A stretch of DNA of 64,000 nt from Parabacteroides goldsteinii DSM 19448 = WAL 12034 (GCF_000969835.1 NZ_KQ033912.1:3359321-3423320); one strand, 5' to 3'. Shown: positions 54,024-63,303, counted from the stretch's first letter. The notes: a model not told the origin generated them from the letters alone. Translations and numbers: made by a program.

Positions 54024-55178
54024 ATGGCAAAAGTTATAAATCCCTTTATCGTAACCGGTAAAATTGAACCGGAATATTTTTGTGATCGTATACAGGAATC
54101 GGCTCGCCTGATAAAGTCTGTCACGAACGGAAACAATATGGTTATTATATCTCCCCGCCGTATGGGTAAAACGGGACTGATTCAATTCTGTTATGAGAAG
54201 CCGGAGATCAGGGAGGAATATTACACTTTTTTCATTGATATTCTGCATACATCGGGGCTACGTGAATTTACTTATTTGTTAGGGCGTGAGATTTACGAAA
54301 CCTTGTTGCCCCGCAGCCGGAAAATGACAAACCTTTTCATTCAAACCCTGAAATCCATCAGTGGAAAATTTGGATTTGATCCGCTTTCCGGTACACCGAC
54401 ATTTAATATAGAGTTAGGTGATATAGATCGTCCCGAGTATACGTTGGATGAGATTTTTCGTTATCTGGAAGCGGCTGACAAACCCTGTATCGTGGCGATC
54501 GACGAGTTTCAGCAGATCGCCAAATATCCGGAAAAGAATATTGAAGCCTTGTTGCGTACTCACATTCAGAAAATAAGGAATAGCCATTTCATTTTTGCCG
54601 GTAGCGAACGGCATATGATGCAAGAGATGTTCCTGTCTGCCGCCCGCCCTTTTTATCATAGTGCGGATATGCTTGAGTTGACCGCAATTGCTCCGGATAT
54701 ATATATCCCGTTCATTGTCGGACATTTCCTGAAGCGGAACCGCCAAATCGAGGTTGCAGATGTAGAACGGGTTTATACCCTGTTTAAAGGGCATACGTTC
54801 TACATTCAGAAAACTTTTAACGAAGCTTTTGCCGATACCCCGGAAGGGGAAATATGTACACTGGAAATGATACGGGCAGCTATCAACAACATGATTGCGG
54901 CGAATGATACGATTTTCCGTGAAATATTATCAAATATCCCTGAAAAACAGAAAGAATTACTCTATGCTATTGCCAAAGACGGCGAAGCAGAGCGTATTAC
55001 ATCCGGATCGTTTATAAAACGACATAGCCTGACATCTGCAAGTTCAGTACAGTCAGCCGTAAAAAAACTGCTGGAAAAAGATATTATTACTGAAATCAAT
55101 AAAGTGTTTTCCGTGACCGATAAGCTGTTTTCCATGTGGATAAATCAAATTTACGGTAATAAATCCATTTTTTTATAG
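54024..55178 (+). CDS. AAA-type P-loop ATPase, paralogue of 26207-27334
   Basis: 384 aa. Walker A SPRRMGKTGLIQFC, Walker B PCIVAIDEFQQIAKYPEK, sensor segment HFIFAGSERHMMQEMF and winged-helix-like C-terminus (KQKELLYAIAKDGE, SSVQSAVKKLLEKD). It aligns along its full length with the protein at 26207. Both genes sit alone behind a consensus promoter with a very short leader. Function not known. Confidence 0.83.
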   Translation: MAKVINPFIVTGKIEPEYFCDRIQESARLIKSVTNGNNMVIISPRRMGKTGLIQFCYEKPEIREEYYTFFIDILHTSGLREFTYLLGREIYETLLPRSRKMTNLFIQTLKSISGKFGFDPLSGTPTFNIELGDIDRPEYTLDEIFRYLEAADKPCIVAIDEFQQIAKYPEKNIEALLRTHIQKIRNSHFIFAGSERHMMQEMFLSAARPFYHSADMLELTAIAPDIYIPFIVGHFLKRNRQIEVADVERVYTLFKGHTFYIQKTFNEAFADTPEGEICTLEMIRAAINNMIAANDTIFREILSNIPEKQKELLYAIAKDGEAERITSGSFIKRHSLTSASSVQSAVKKLLEKDIITEINKVFSVTDKLFSMWINQIYGNKSIFL

Positions 55179-55281
55179 GCGAAACTTAGTATTTCAAAAA
55201 GGTGCACAAAAACAACGCGACCATACTAAAAATCAAATAGTTATAAAACATATTTTTTAGCGAGGTAGGGAAAGAAAATAT

Positions 55282-55573
55282 GTACAAATGTACGGCACTT
55301 AGAGATAAATGCCGTATATTTGTACTGGGTCACTCTGGCACCAGAAGCAATTCTTCTATTATTCATAATGACCTTATTTTATCGTTTATGACGCAATATT
55401 GCAGAGTTATGTTGAGGTTGTTAGTTACTGTTCTTTCAGCTTTTCCCTGAAATACATCTCCAATGTCATACCCGACAGTTTGCGTTGCTTCTTTAGAAAG
55501 GATCGGTAAAATTTCATATTACCGGAATTAATCTGAAATTTCGCGGCGGCGAAAATAACCGCCGCGAAATTTC
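55282..55573. other. Structured non-coding region with three strong dyads
   Basis: Between the ATPase and HU genes lie: a 16-bp hairpin with one mismatch (55282-55297 with 55310-55325, GTACAAATGTACGGCA arms); a branched element closed by GGTCA/TGACC (55328-55332 and 55369-55373) with inner TCTG/CAGA and AGAAG/CTTCT stems; and a perfect 15-bp GC-rich hairpin (55535-55549 with 55559-55573) that lies just after the HU stop and may end that transcript. No protein family was recognised in 55179-55619. Confidence 0.6.
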
Positions 55574-55619
55574 GAACAAAGATAAAAGACAGAACGCAAA
55601 ATGACAAATTTCACCCCTG

Positions 55620-56213
55620 CTAAAATGACCGTATATACATTGTTTGTTTCCCTCTGCCGATCTGAACCAGCTTATTGCTGTCTATCAGTAACTTCAGGTC
55701 GTTCAGGGCCATAAACCGGCTGTAATGATTTATCTGCACGCAGGTACTGGTGTTGATACATCTGTTTTTATTCACCTCTTTCATAATATTCTCCAGCCGT
55801 TGTTCCTGTGTGAGTTTTTCTGTTTTCGCCTTTTTCACCTGTTCCAGTCCGGCTTCCCTGACTTGTTCTTTCAGGGAGGTTGCACAGCGGAAACTGACGG
55901 TGTCGGCTTCTGCGATGACTTTGGTTTTACCGTTTTCATCCGTTACTGTCCGGCTTTTCAGCGTGGGTGTGAAATACCCCAGTCCGTCCAGCTCGATGCT
56001 ATTCCCTTCCGCCAGGTGAAACCCCATCCAGAAGTTAAGTGCTTCCAATACCCCTTTTACGTCTGCCGATGAGATCGTGCTCGACATCGAGATCATCTTG
56101 CACATATACTTCGTGTCGAGCGTACCTTGTGAAATGATCCGTGCATGCGGAATCTTTTTGTCTTCCCTGTCTCCCGGGACCGGTGTCTTGTACCATCCGA
56201 ATTTTAAACTCAT
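55620..56213 (-). CDS. HU-like DNA-binding protein fused to winged helix (HU-HIG type)
   Basis: 197 aa. Residues about 1-120 form the Bacteroidota HU-HIG domain (KYMCKMISMSSTISSADVKG, then GNSIELDGLGYFTPTL), and residues about 135-197 look like a winged helix (MALNDLKLLIDSNKLVQIGR). HU-HIG members have been described as HU-like domains joined to wHTH, Ig-like or Gly-rich tails. It probably binds DNA as a nucleoid or regulatory protein. A 20-bp perfect palindrome lies upstream and may be an autoregulatory site. Confidence 0.82.
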   Translation of the reverse strand: MSLKFGWYKTPVPGDREDKKIPHARIISQGTLDTKYMCKMISMSSTISSADVKGVLEALNFWMGFHLAEGNSIELDGLGYFTPTLKSRTVTDENGKTKVIAEADTVSFRCATSLKEQVREAGLEQVKKAKTEKLTQEQRLENIMKEVNKNRCINTSTCVQINHYSRFMALNDLKLLIDSNKLVQIGRGKQTMYIRSF

Positions 56214-56306
56214 TACTATCTTGTTTTAAATTAATACCAGCCAAAACAAATTTTCATCCCGTACAACCATTCATTCAATAATCATTGAACGAAAGGAAAT
56301 CAATCA

Positions 56307-56357
56307 TCAAACGAAAGAAGCATATATGTGTTTTATTCGTTTGATATATATCAAACG
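56307..56357. promoter_or_regulatory. CAAACG palindrome cluster upstream of HU-HIG gene
   Basis: CGTTTGATATATATCAAACG (56338-56357) is a perfect palindrome; TCAAACGAA (56307-56315) pairs with TTCGTTTGA (56336-56344) in an overlapping inverted repeat. The three CAAACG half-sites lie between the GT gene stop and the HU-HIG start. Confidence 0.65.
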
Positions 56358-56433
56358 TAAAAACGTACGAATACAAATATAATACTGAATGGAAGGAATT
56401 GTACCGGAGATAGCATATATTAATGATATTCTT

Positions 56434-58320
56434 TCAAATAAGTTCACATAAGCGGATGAAGGGAGCTGTTTTTTGTAATTGGGCTTTCTCTATGAATTGA
56501 GGACGGAGGTCTTTTTGTTTCCATTGGAAAAAAGATTGATATTCCTGTTCATTATTGTAACATTCTTCTATATAATCGGCTAACTCTTTAGGGGATTTAA
56601 AGTCATTTGCATGGATAAAACAATGTTCCCCAGGTGCGAACTCGTTGATGTTAGGGGCACCTAAATAGATGGGAACCGCTCCGGCGATCAACGGATCAAA
56701 GAATTTCTCCGTTACATAATCGGTTGCACAGGCATTTTCAAAAGCAATAACAAATTTGTACTGTTTATATAAATTGATTTTGGACTCCCTTCCGTTATCC
56801 TGATCCATTTTCTTATTATTGAATAGTTTTCCATAGGAATCTATAGGTATTTCCCGCATAAGTTCTTTCAGGTATTCCTGTCTCGAACTTTGGTTGATCG
56901 GGCTGGATATAAGCATACAGATATTGTTAGCTCTCTCCTTTGTGTCGACTGGTTGTTTCATCAAAGGAATAAAATTGTCATGCAAATACGATTGTATGAC
57001 GTCTGCCGTTTGATGATAAGAAATCCGGTAGTCAAAAAGCTCCGTGAATTCCGGATCTTTGAAGAACGGGTAGTTTTCTTCGCATTCCAATGTCCAGGCA
57101 ACCCATATTTGTCCTTCAGGTTTTTCCAGGTCGTTTTCTAATTCATTGATTAATGTCGGTAAGTGGAAAATAACTGTTTGTGCCTGAGAATAATACTGCC
57201 TGTCAGTCGTGAATCTATAGTCTTCCGGTATCTGCTCAACGGGAATGTTTAGAGGAGTATCCCACATCGTATTATATATCAATATAATATGTTTGTTTTT
57301 TATTATTTCAGGAGATAATTTTTCCGCCCAGTAAGATATCTTCCATTTTAAATAACTCTTCAAATTATTCTGGGCATTTTTGTAATAGCGGTAAATCCTC
57401 TTTTTTGAGAGTGGTGAGAGATGGTGGTATATTTTAAAAATGGTATACAATGCATGTGACGGTAAAGTGAAATTACCATTTTTGATTTTGGCCAGTGATA
57501 AGAAAGCTAAATTATATAACATATAAGCTTTTGCGTATAGTTCGCTTTTCATTTCCCGGTCCGGGCCATTGAAACGGTATCCCGATGCAAAACGAATCAA
57601 ACGATTAGCTATATAGATCAGGTCTCGTACGCGTTTGGACGTGACCAATGTCCTCATGATAGAACCTTCCCGTTGCCGGTATCCGTAAAAATCAATGTTG
57701 GTGATGTAAATGCTTTTTGCAAGGCAAAGAGCTTGGGGAGTCCAGAGTTCGTCTTCATGGACAACATTCTCAAAATACAATGTTTGCTTGTTTAGCCAGT
57801 CCTTTTTGTATAGGTAATTAGAAACCATCGGAGGAAAAGCCCCGTGTTTCATTAATTCTGAAAAACACTCTTTTCCTGTCAGGCAGGTATGGCATAAATG
57901 GGATGGGATTGGATTAAATAAGGTCCCGGTTTGTCCGTCAGGATAATAGCAAACGGAATTTCCCATTATTATGTCGGGGTGAAAACCGATAGCTTCCGAG
58001 AACATTTTTTCGGTCTGTCCTTCTATTATCCAATCGTCGCTGTCGATAAACATTATATATTCCCCTTGCACTTCAGACAATCCTTTATTACGTGCTGCCG
58101 ACAATCCCTGATTCGGTTGATGAAAGAGCTTAATACAGGAATGAGAAGAAGCGAACTTCTCTGCAATTTCACCGGACCGATCAGTAGAGCCATCATTGAT
58201 CAAAATAATCTCCTTTGAAATTATCCGTATGTTGATCAAGGAGTTCAAACACTCTTCCAGATACGTTTCGACATTATATATCGGAACTATTATAGATAAA
58301 AAAGGACATGAAGTACTCAT
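56434..58320 (-). CDS. Two-domain glycosyltransferase, GT2 fused to GT10 (fucosyltransferase-like)
   Basis: 628 aa from ATG 58320; the open frame extends far upstream but that part is antisense to the next gene and untypical. Residues about 8-230 are a GT2 domain (LSIIVPIYNVETYLEECLNS, DxD-type FIDSDDW near residue 93). From about 380 on is a GT10 domain: GQIWVAWTLECEENYP matches its N-terminal part, and FENACATDYVTEKF with AGAVPIYLGAPN and FIHANDFKSPKEL (about 520-580) matches the alpha-1,3-fucosyltransferase core. It probably adds a sugar and then fucose to a surface glycan. Divergent from the TPR gene. Cytoplasmic; no membrane helix seen. Confidence 0.85.
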   Translation of the reverse strand: MSTSCPFLSIIVPIYNVETYLEECLNSLINIRIISKEIILINDGSTDRSGEIAEKFASSHSCIKLFHQPNQGLSAARNKGLSEVQGEYIMFIDSDDWIIEGQTEKMFSEAIGFHPDIIMGNSVCYYPDGQTGTLFNPIPSHLCHTCLTGKECFSELMKHGAFPPMVSNYLYKKDWLNKQTLYFENVVHEDELWTPQALCLAKSIYITNIDFYGYRQREGSIMRTLVTSKRVRDLIYIANRLIRFASGYRFNGPDREMKSELYAKAYMLYNLAFLSLAKIKNGNFTLPSHALYTIFKIYHHLSPLSKKRIYRYYKNAQNNLKSYLKWKISYWAEKLSPEIIKNKHIILIYNTMWDTPLNIPVEQIPEDYRFTTDRQYYSQAQTVIFHLPTLINELENDLEKPEGQIWVAWTLECEENYPFFKDPEFTELFDYRISYHQTADVIQSYLHDNFIPLMKQPVDTKERANNICMLISSPINQSSRQEYLKELMREIPIDSYGKLFNNKKMDQDNGRESKINLYKQYKFVIAFENACATDYVTEKFFDPLIAGAVPIYLGAPNINEFAPGEHCFIHANDFKSPKELADYIEECYNNEQEYQSFFQWKQKDLRPQFIEKAQLQKTAPFIRLCELI

Positions 58321-58405
58321 TGTATAATTTTTTTGTAAATGTATTGATTTTTTTGTGATCTTTTGAAAATAAAGTTCTATATTGCGTCCTATAAAACAGT
58401 TGCAT

Positions 58406-60118
58406 ATGTCAAAAGGACTTAAGCTAATACTAAATCTTTTGCTACTTTTCTGTCTGGTAGCTTGTAGTAGAAGTACCAATGTCTCTCCTTTATTGAAAAA
58501 GGCAGAGGAATATATGAATGAAAAGCCGGATAGCGCGTTATTACTTTTAGATAGTATAACAACATATCGGGAAGATATGTCAGAGGCGCAAAATGCGCTT
58601 TGGTGTTTGTTGTATACGCAAGCACAAGATAAAAAACGAATAGAACATACATCCGACTCTTTGATACAAATTGCAGTCAAATATTATGAAAAGACAAACT
58701 TCAAGGCTCGGAAGATGCAGGCTTATTATTATTGTGGAAATGTATTCTATGATTTGAATGATGCTCTTCAAGCACAGGAATATTACTTGAAAGCCTATGA
58801 AGTAGGAAAGAAATTGAATAATCCTTATTTGTTAGGAAGATTGTGTGCCAATCTAGGAACTTTATATACTTATCAGGAGCTTTATCAACCAGCGATGGCT
58901 TTTCAAAAAGAGGCTGTTGATTGTTTTTTAAGAGATGAAGACACGGTCAGCTTATCTGTGACTTTCCGGAATATTGCTCGTATTCATGTGTGCGAGAGCC
59001 GATTGGATAGTGCGATAGTCTATTATTCGAAAGCCTTGTTGTATACTTCAGGTTCACATGAATTTTATATGCTTAATGAATTGGCAGATGCGTATGGGCG
59101 AGTTGGAGATACTGAGACCGGTTTGACTTATGCCTGGAAAGCTTATTCGCAAATAGAGATAGCCGATGATTCCTGTCTGGTAAATTTAACTTTAGGTGAT
59201 TTGTATTTGAAATCAGGGAAGATGGACTCTGCTTACCATTATTTGTCTTTTTGTCGGAAAAGTACTGATATTTATACATTGAAGGATACTTACTATTGGT
59301 TATCACAGTTGGAAAAAGCCAGAAGAAATCTGGACGCTTATGTCGTTTTTCAGGAACAATATGAGGCGTTTCGTGATTCGACAGACAGATTGACCTATAA
59401 GGAAACTTTAACCCGACTGCAAAGTATGTATGATTACCTGCTTGTTGAAAGAGAAAAAGAATATTACAGAAAGGAGGCAGACCGTAAAACGATTTATATG
59501 TATTCGTTTTTAGGAGGAACAATTTTATTTCTATTGGTAGCGGTTATTCTAGTTTTTAGTATAAAGGAGAAAAAGAAAGAACAAAAAAAACAATATTTAC
59601 GCCTTCAGGAACAGCAGGCCCGAGAAAGCAAGCAATATCAAGCTGAACGGAATGCCACAATTTTAGAGTTGGAACAAAAAACGAGACTGGCGAATGGGTT
59701 GAAAATGGAATTGGATATAATGAAAGGTATAAAGAATGAACAGACCGTTGATCAGACTGATTTCCCGATTACAAAGGAGGAACAATATAAAATCTTTCTT
59801 ACTTCCGATTTGTATAGAGGGTTGCGTTCAAAATGGGATAAGTTGGATTCTGAACAGTGGTTGGAAGTGGTTAAGTGGATTGATCACATATTGTATTTGA
59901 ATTTTACCTATAAGATAAAAATGATGTATCCCCAAATTTCAGAACAGGATTTGCAGATATGCTGTTTGACTAAGTTGGAAATTCCGGTAAGTCGTATGGC
60001 TGTATTATTGGCGAAGACCAGTCAGGCAATATCTCTCGGAAGAAAACGCTTGTATAAAAAAATGACAGGCAAACAGGGGACGGCCCAGGATTTTGATACT
60101 CTCATTTTGTCATTTTGA
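58406..60118 (+). CDS. Membrane-anchored TPR protein with C-terminal HTH
   Basis: 570 aa from ATG 58406. It begins with a lipobox-like signal (LLFCLVAC), has about five TPR-type helix pairs to residue 320, then a membrane helix (YSFLGGTILFLLVAVILVF) near 365, a coiled coil, and a C-terminal region with ICCLTKLEIPVSRMAVLLAK and GRKRLYKK, resembling a LuxR-like HTH. This layout is common in Bacteroidales one-component regulators next to RiPP and DUF3244 genes. The export signal and a cytoplasmic HTH together imply a membrane-spanning sensor-regulator. Confidence 0.78.
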   Translation: MSKGLKLILNLLLLFCLVACSRSTNVSPLLKKAEEYMNEKPDSALLLLDSITTYREDMSEAQNALWCLLYTQAQDKKRIEHTSDSLIQIAVKYYEKTNFKARKMQAYYYCGNVFYDLNDALQAQEYYLKAYEVGKKLNNPYLLGRLCANLGTLYTYQELYQPAMAFQKEAVDCFLRDEDTVSLSVTFRNIARIHVCESRLDSAIVYYSKALLYTSGSHEFYMLNELADAYGRVGDTETGLTYAWKAYSQIEIADDSCLVNLTLGDLYLKSGKMDSAYHYLSFCRKSTDIYTLKDTYYWLSQLEKARRNLDAYVVFQEQYEAFRDSTDRLTYKETLTRLQSMYDYLLVEREKEYYRKEADRKTIYMYSFLGGTILFLLVAVILVFSIKEKKKEQKKQYLRLQEQQARESKQYQAERNATILELEQKTRLANGLKMELDIMKGIKNEQTVDQTDFPITKEEQYKIFLTSDLYRGLRSKWDKLDSEQWLEVVKWIDHILYLNFTYKIKMMYPQISEQDLQICCLTKLEIPVSRMAVLLAKTSQAISLGRKRLYKKMTGKQGTAQDFDTLILSF

Positions 60119-60237
60119 TTACTTTATTGTTGCTCATGAGGACTTTTTTGTAGGCTGTTACGTCTTTGTTACCAAAAATACTAGGTAATATCTTTGGCCA
60201 CTTCTACTTTTGTGTAACATTTAAAAAAGTTATTACC

Positions 60238-60594
60238 ATGAAAAACTATTGGATTTTAATTTTGGCTATTTTGGTAACGGGAGTCTTCCCGCAAACAGCC
60301 TTTAGCGACAATGTTCATGTAAAAGGAAAATGGGGGGATGATAGAATCCGAACAATCTTTCCCAAAGTACCGGAGGTATCCATAGACGGATCTGTTTTAT
60401 CTATATATAGTGCAGATTCCTTATCTGATTTAACGATTACAGTGGTAGACGCCGAGGGGAAAGTTATCCTTGAAGAATGTATAACCATATCTTCCGGAGA
60501 AACAGTTCATTTTACGTTGGGTGAGATAACCGGGATGTATCAGGTTCGTTTGAGTCACAAATACGGTTATTTGCAGGGTGATTTTATTCTGTAG
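60238..60594 (+). CDS. DUF3244-like exported protein
   Basis: 118 aa from ATG 60238 with signal peptide (WILILAILVTGVFPQTAFS). The mature part is a small beta-sandwich (DLTITVVDAEGKVILEE, MYQVRLSHKYGYLQGDF) of the DUF3244 type. It lies 119 bases after the TPR regulator. Function unknown; it recurs near such regulators. Confidence 0.75.
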   Translation: MKNYWILILAILVTGVFPQTAFSDNVHVKGKWGDDRIRTIFPKVPEVSIDGSVLSIYSADSLSDLTITVVDAEGKVILEECITISSGETVHFTLGEITGMYQVRLSHKYGYLQGDFIL

Positions 60595-60627
60595 TGAACA
60601 CGTAATTTATGAACGAGTCCTGTTCTG

Positions 60628-60667
60628 ATGAGGGTGTTGCAAAAGTCTCACTATAACACACCCTCAT
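60628..60667. terminator. Hairpin after DUF3244 gene
   Basis: ATGAGGGTG (60628-60636) pairs with CACCCTCAT (60659-60667). No long T-run follows; probably a weak terminator. Confidence 0.6.
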
Positions 60668-60723
60668 GATTTAACAGATTTATTATCGGATATTAAAAAT
60701 AACTGCCTAATCTAAAGAATACC

Positions 60724-62766
60724 ATGATCGACATATCCGTCATAATGCCTGTTTTTAATGAAGAGAAATATCTTCATGAAGCGATAGATAGTATACTACA
60801 TCAGACCTTTGACCGTTTTGAGTTTATTATTATAGATGATGCCTCTACAGATAATTCATTGGCTATTATTCAATCATATGCAGATGAACGTATTGTTCTG
60901 ATTTGTAATGAATATAATGTCGGGAACTATCCTTCCCGGAATAAAGGACTGGAAATTGCTGTTGGGAAATATATTTGTGTCATGGATGCAGATGATGTCG
61001 CTTATCCTCAAAGATTGGAACTTCAATATCAATATTTGGAAGCTTGTCCGGATCTTTGGATATTAGGTACAAGACTTGATTTTTCTATTCCGGGAATGAA
61101 ATGGACTTTGCCATCTTCGCATGAGCAGTTGATGATAGGCTTACTACAGGATAATGTATCTTTGCATTCGTCTCTGATGATTCGAACTGATGTGATGAGG
61201 AAGTATGGAGGATATGATGAAAAATATGTGTATTCTTCTGATTACGATTTGATGTCACGGTTTTCTTTAGCAGGAAAAGTAGAAAACTTACCAGAGGTAT
61301 TAATGATGTATCGTTGGCATGCGTCTCAGATATCCCAATTACATCGAGATGAACAGAAAACATATGCGTATGATATACGCCGAAAATATCAGATTGAATT
61401 TATAAACCGTTATAGGAACGCCAATCAGCAAACGCCGGACGAATGGACTGTCGGTATTCCGGAGATTGGACGAATTATAGCATTGTATACTTATGCGAGT
61501 TATACCGGAGATGTAATTTATGAAAAACAAGCGGATGAGTTATTAGAGCAATTATTGGGAAATGATATAGAAATTGTTCCGTCTTTAGGGCAGGAATCTA
61601 GTTTTTGTAGTTTGGGATGCGGGTTTATATACATTTTGCGTAACGGATTTGCTGAAGGTGAAGAAAATGAAATACTGATGGAGTTGGATACGCGTTTGTC
61701 TGCTCTCAGTATAAATTGGAATAAAGAGCAAAAAGAGTCTTTATATGGTTGGATACATTATTTGACACTTCGGATAGATGTTCCGGAAGAGGGCACGGCT
61801 ACTCTTATTAATAAACAAAACCTGATCCAATTCCTGGATCGCCTGGGAGATATTGAAATAGTCGATGACTATTTATTGAAGGATATCCGAAAAATAGATG
61901 CTTTAGGAATCTTCCCGAAGAGGACAAAGCGCTTATTGGGTGAGAAAGAGATTGTCCATATATATAATGTAGATAAACCGTTAGATGATATTGTTACGTT
62001 TGTAATCCCGGTCCGTATCGATTCGTCTGAACGACGGGAAAACCTGGATGTCGTTTTAGATCAGTTATCGAAACGTAAGCGGAGCAAAATAATAGTATTG
62101 GAAGCTGATAACGATTCCAAATATAGAGTGCCTGGAAATTGTCTGAATGTGACATACCGCTTTGTGAAAGATGATAACCCCATTTTTTATCGGACGAAAT
62201 ATCTGAATGAGTTGTTGTACGAAACAGATACTTCGATTGTCGGTATATGGGATACTGATGTGATAGTGCCGGACGATCAAATTGATTCTTCTATAGCCGA
62301 TATTCGGAATGGGAAATCAGTAATGAGTTTTCCTTATGACGGACGTTTCAATTTTTGTTCAATGGAGGATAGTTGTGTTTTTCGTGACAACCGTTTGATT
62401 GAATTTCTGAAAGAAAAAGAACATTTAAATTGTTTTATTCATTCTGTCGGTGGTGCATTTCTTGTACATAAGGATTATTATTTGGAGGCAGGAGGAGAAA
62501 ATGAACATTTTTGCGGTTGGGGAATGGAAGATATGGAGCGTGTCAAGCGAATGGAAATAGTGGGATTACCGGTTTCGCGTGCAGTCGGAGCTTTATATCA
62601 CTTGTTTCATTATCGCTATGAAAATTCCCGTTTTAATAGTTTTAAGCAGGAAGAAGAGAACCGTAAAGAATTTCTCAAAATCTGTGGCATGTATAAAGAA
62701 CCATTAATGCAGTATGTGCGGACTTGGAGGATGTTTGAAACTTCAGTTGGTAAACCTGTGTCATAA
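60724..62766 (+). CDS. Two-headed glycosyltransferase with central helical domain (RiPP-cluster type)
   Basis: 680 aa, no signal. Residues 1-220: GT2 domain (ISVIMPVFNEEKYLHEAIDS, DADD in CVMDADDVAYP). Residues about 225-410: a helical part with SFCSLGCGFIYILRNGF, which recalls LanC-like helper domains of Bacteroidales RiPP loci (weak, from memory). Residues about 420-660: a galactosyltransferase GT7C-like domain with WDTDVIVP and GGAFLVHKDYYLEAGGENEH then CGWGMEDME. It is followed by LytTR (23 bases) and the precursor gene, so its acceptor could be the precursor peptide. That is an inference. Confidence 0.82.
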   Translation: MIDISVIMPVFNEEKYLHEAIDSILHQTFDRFEFIIIDDASTDNSLAIIQSYADERIVLICNEYNVGNYPSRNKGLEIAVGKYICVMDADDVAYPQRLELQYQYLEACPDLWILGTRLDFSIPGMKWTLPSSHEQLMIGLLQDNVSLHSSLMIRTDVMRKYGGYDEKYVYSSDYDLMSRFSLAGKVENLPEVLMMYRWHASQISQLHRDEQKTYAYDIRRKYQIEFINRYRNANQQTPDEWTVGIPEIGRIIALYTYASYTGDVIYEKQADELLEQLLGNDIEIVPSLGQESSFCSLGCGFIYILRNGFAEGEENEILMELDTRLSALSINWNKEQKESLYGWIHYLTLRIDVPEEGTATLINKQNLIQFLDRLGDIEIVDDYLLKDIRKIDALGIFPKRTKRLLGEKEIVHIYNVDKPLDDIVTFVIPVRIDSSERRENLDVVLDQLSKRKRSKIIVLEADNDSKYRVPGNCLNVTYRFVKDDNPIFYRTKYLNELLYETDTSIVGIWDTDVIVPDDQIDSSIADIRNGKSVMSFPYDGRFNFCSMEDSCVFRDNRLIEFLKEKEHLNCFIHSVGGAFLVHKDYYLEAGGENEHFCGWGMEDMERVKRMEIVGLPVSRAVGALYHLFHYRYENSRFNSFKQEEENRKEFLKICGMYKEPLMQYVRTWRMFETSVGKPVS

Positions 62767-62789
62767 AGGAAATAAAAGAATTAAATTAT

Positions 62790-63140
62790 ATGGATACGAT
62801 AAAAATTAAAGATAATTCATTCGTTTATTCTTATAAAGGAGGGTTAAAAACAGCCTTTTGTCGTGATTTGGTTGCGATTGAATGTGATAAACCGTTTATT
62901 TGGTTAGTTTTTAATAATGAAAAAGTATTAGTTCGTGCAAGTCTGACCGCAGTAGAAACTCAGTTGCAAAATTACTTTATAAGAGTAAGTCGACAAGTTA
63001 TTGTCAATATGCATCATGTGTCTGAACTTCTTTTTAAAAATGGTTCATATTGGTTACTCTTGACAAAAGGTGCGGAATATAAAGTTAGTGAACGTCGAGA
63101 AAAGGCTGTTCGAGCTGCATTTTTTTTGTATACAGTATAA
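62790..63140 (+). CDS. Stand-alone LytTR DNA-binding protein
   Basis: 116 aa consisting almost only of a LytTR domain (FIRVSRQVIVNMHHVSEL, and GAEYKVSERREKAV). It lacks a receiver domain. It probably binds tandem sites upstream of a cluster operon. Such short LytTR proteins are frequent beside double-glycine precursor genes in Bacteroidales. It is co-transcribed with the glycosyltransferase. Confidence 0.82.
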   Translation: MDTIKIKDNSFVYSYKGGLKTAFCRDLVAIECDKPFIWLVFNNEKVLVRASLTAVETQLQNYFIRVSRQVIVNMHHVSELLFKNGSYWLLLTKGAEYKVSERREKAVRAAFFLYTV

Positions 63141-63303
63141 AGAATGCGTTCAGCGCCATAAATCATGCGTTCGGGAACTTGAATTGAAATTTGTTTGATG
63201 GATTGAATGGGAATGCTTAACATTGTAATGTTGGCTTGAAATGCTTTTAAGTCTTATTCAGCGGGAGGCTTTCTGAGTTGTTTAACATATAAGTTTAAGT
63301 GAA

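Noticed and set aside
55425..55607. 60-aa minus-strand open frame
   Set aside because: It reads through the perfect 15-bp hairpin at 55535-55573, which dictates its RNFAAVIFAAAKF-like sequence. A 30-residue frame from 55517 (MKFYRSFLKKQRK...) remains possible but has no clear ribosome-binding site.
58321..58680. N-terminal 120-residue extension of the GT2-GT10 protein
   Set aside because: The extension is antisense to the TPR gene and precedes the canonical GT2 start; ATG 58320 fits the family.
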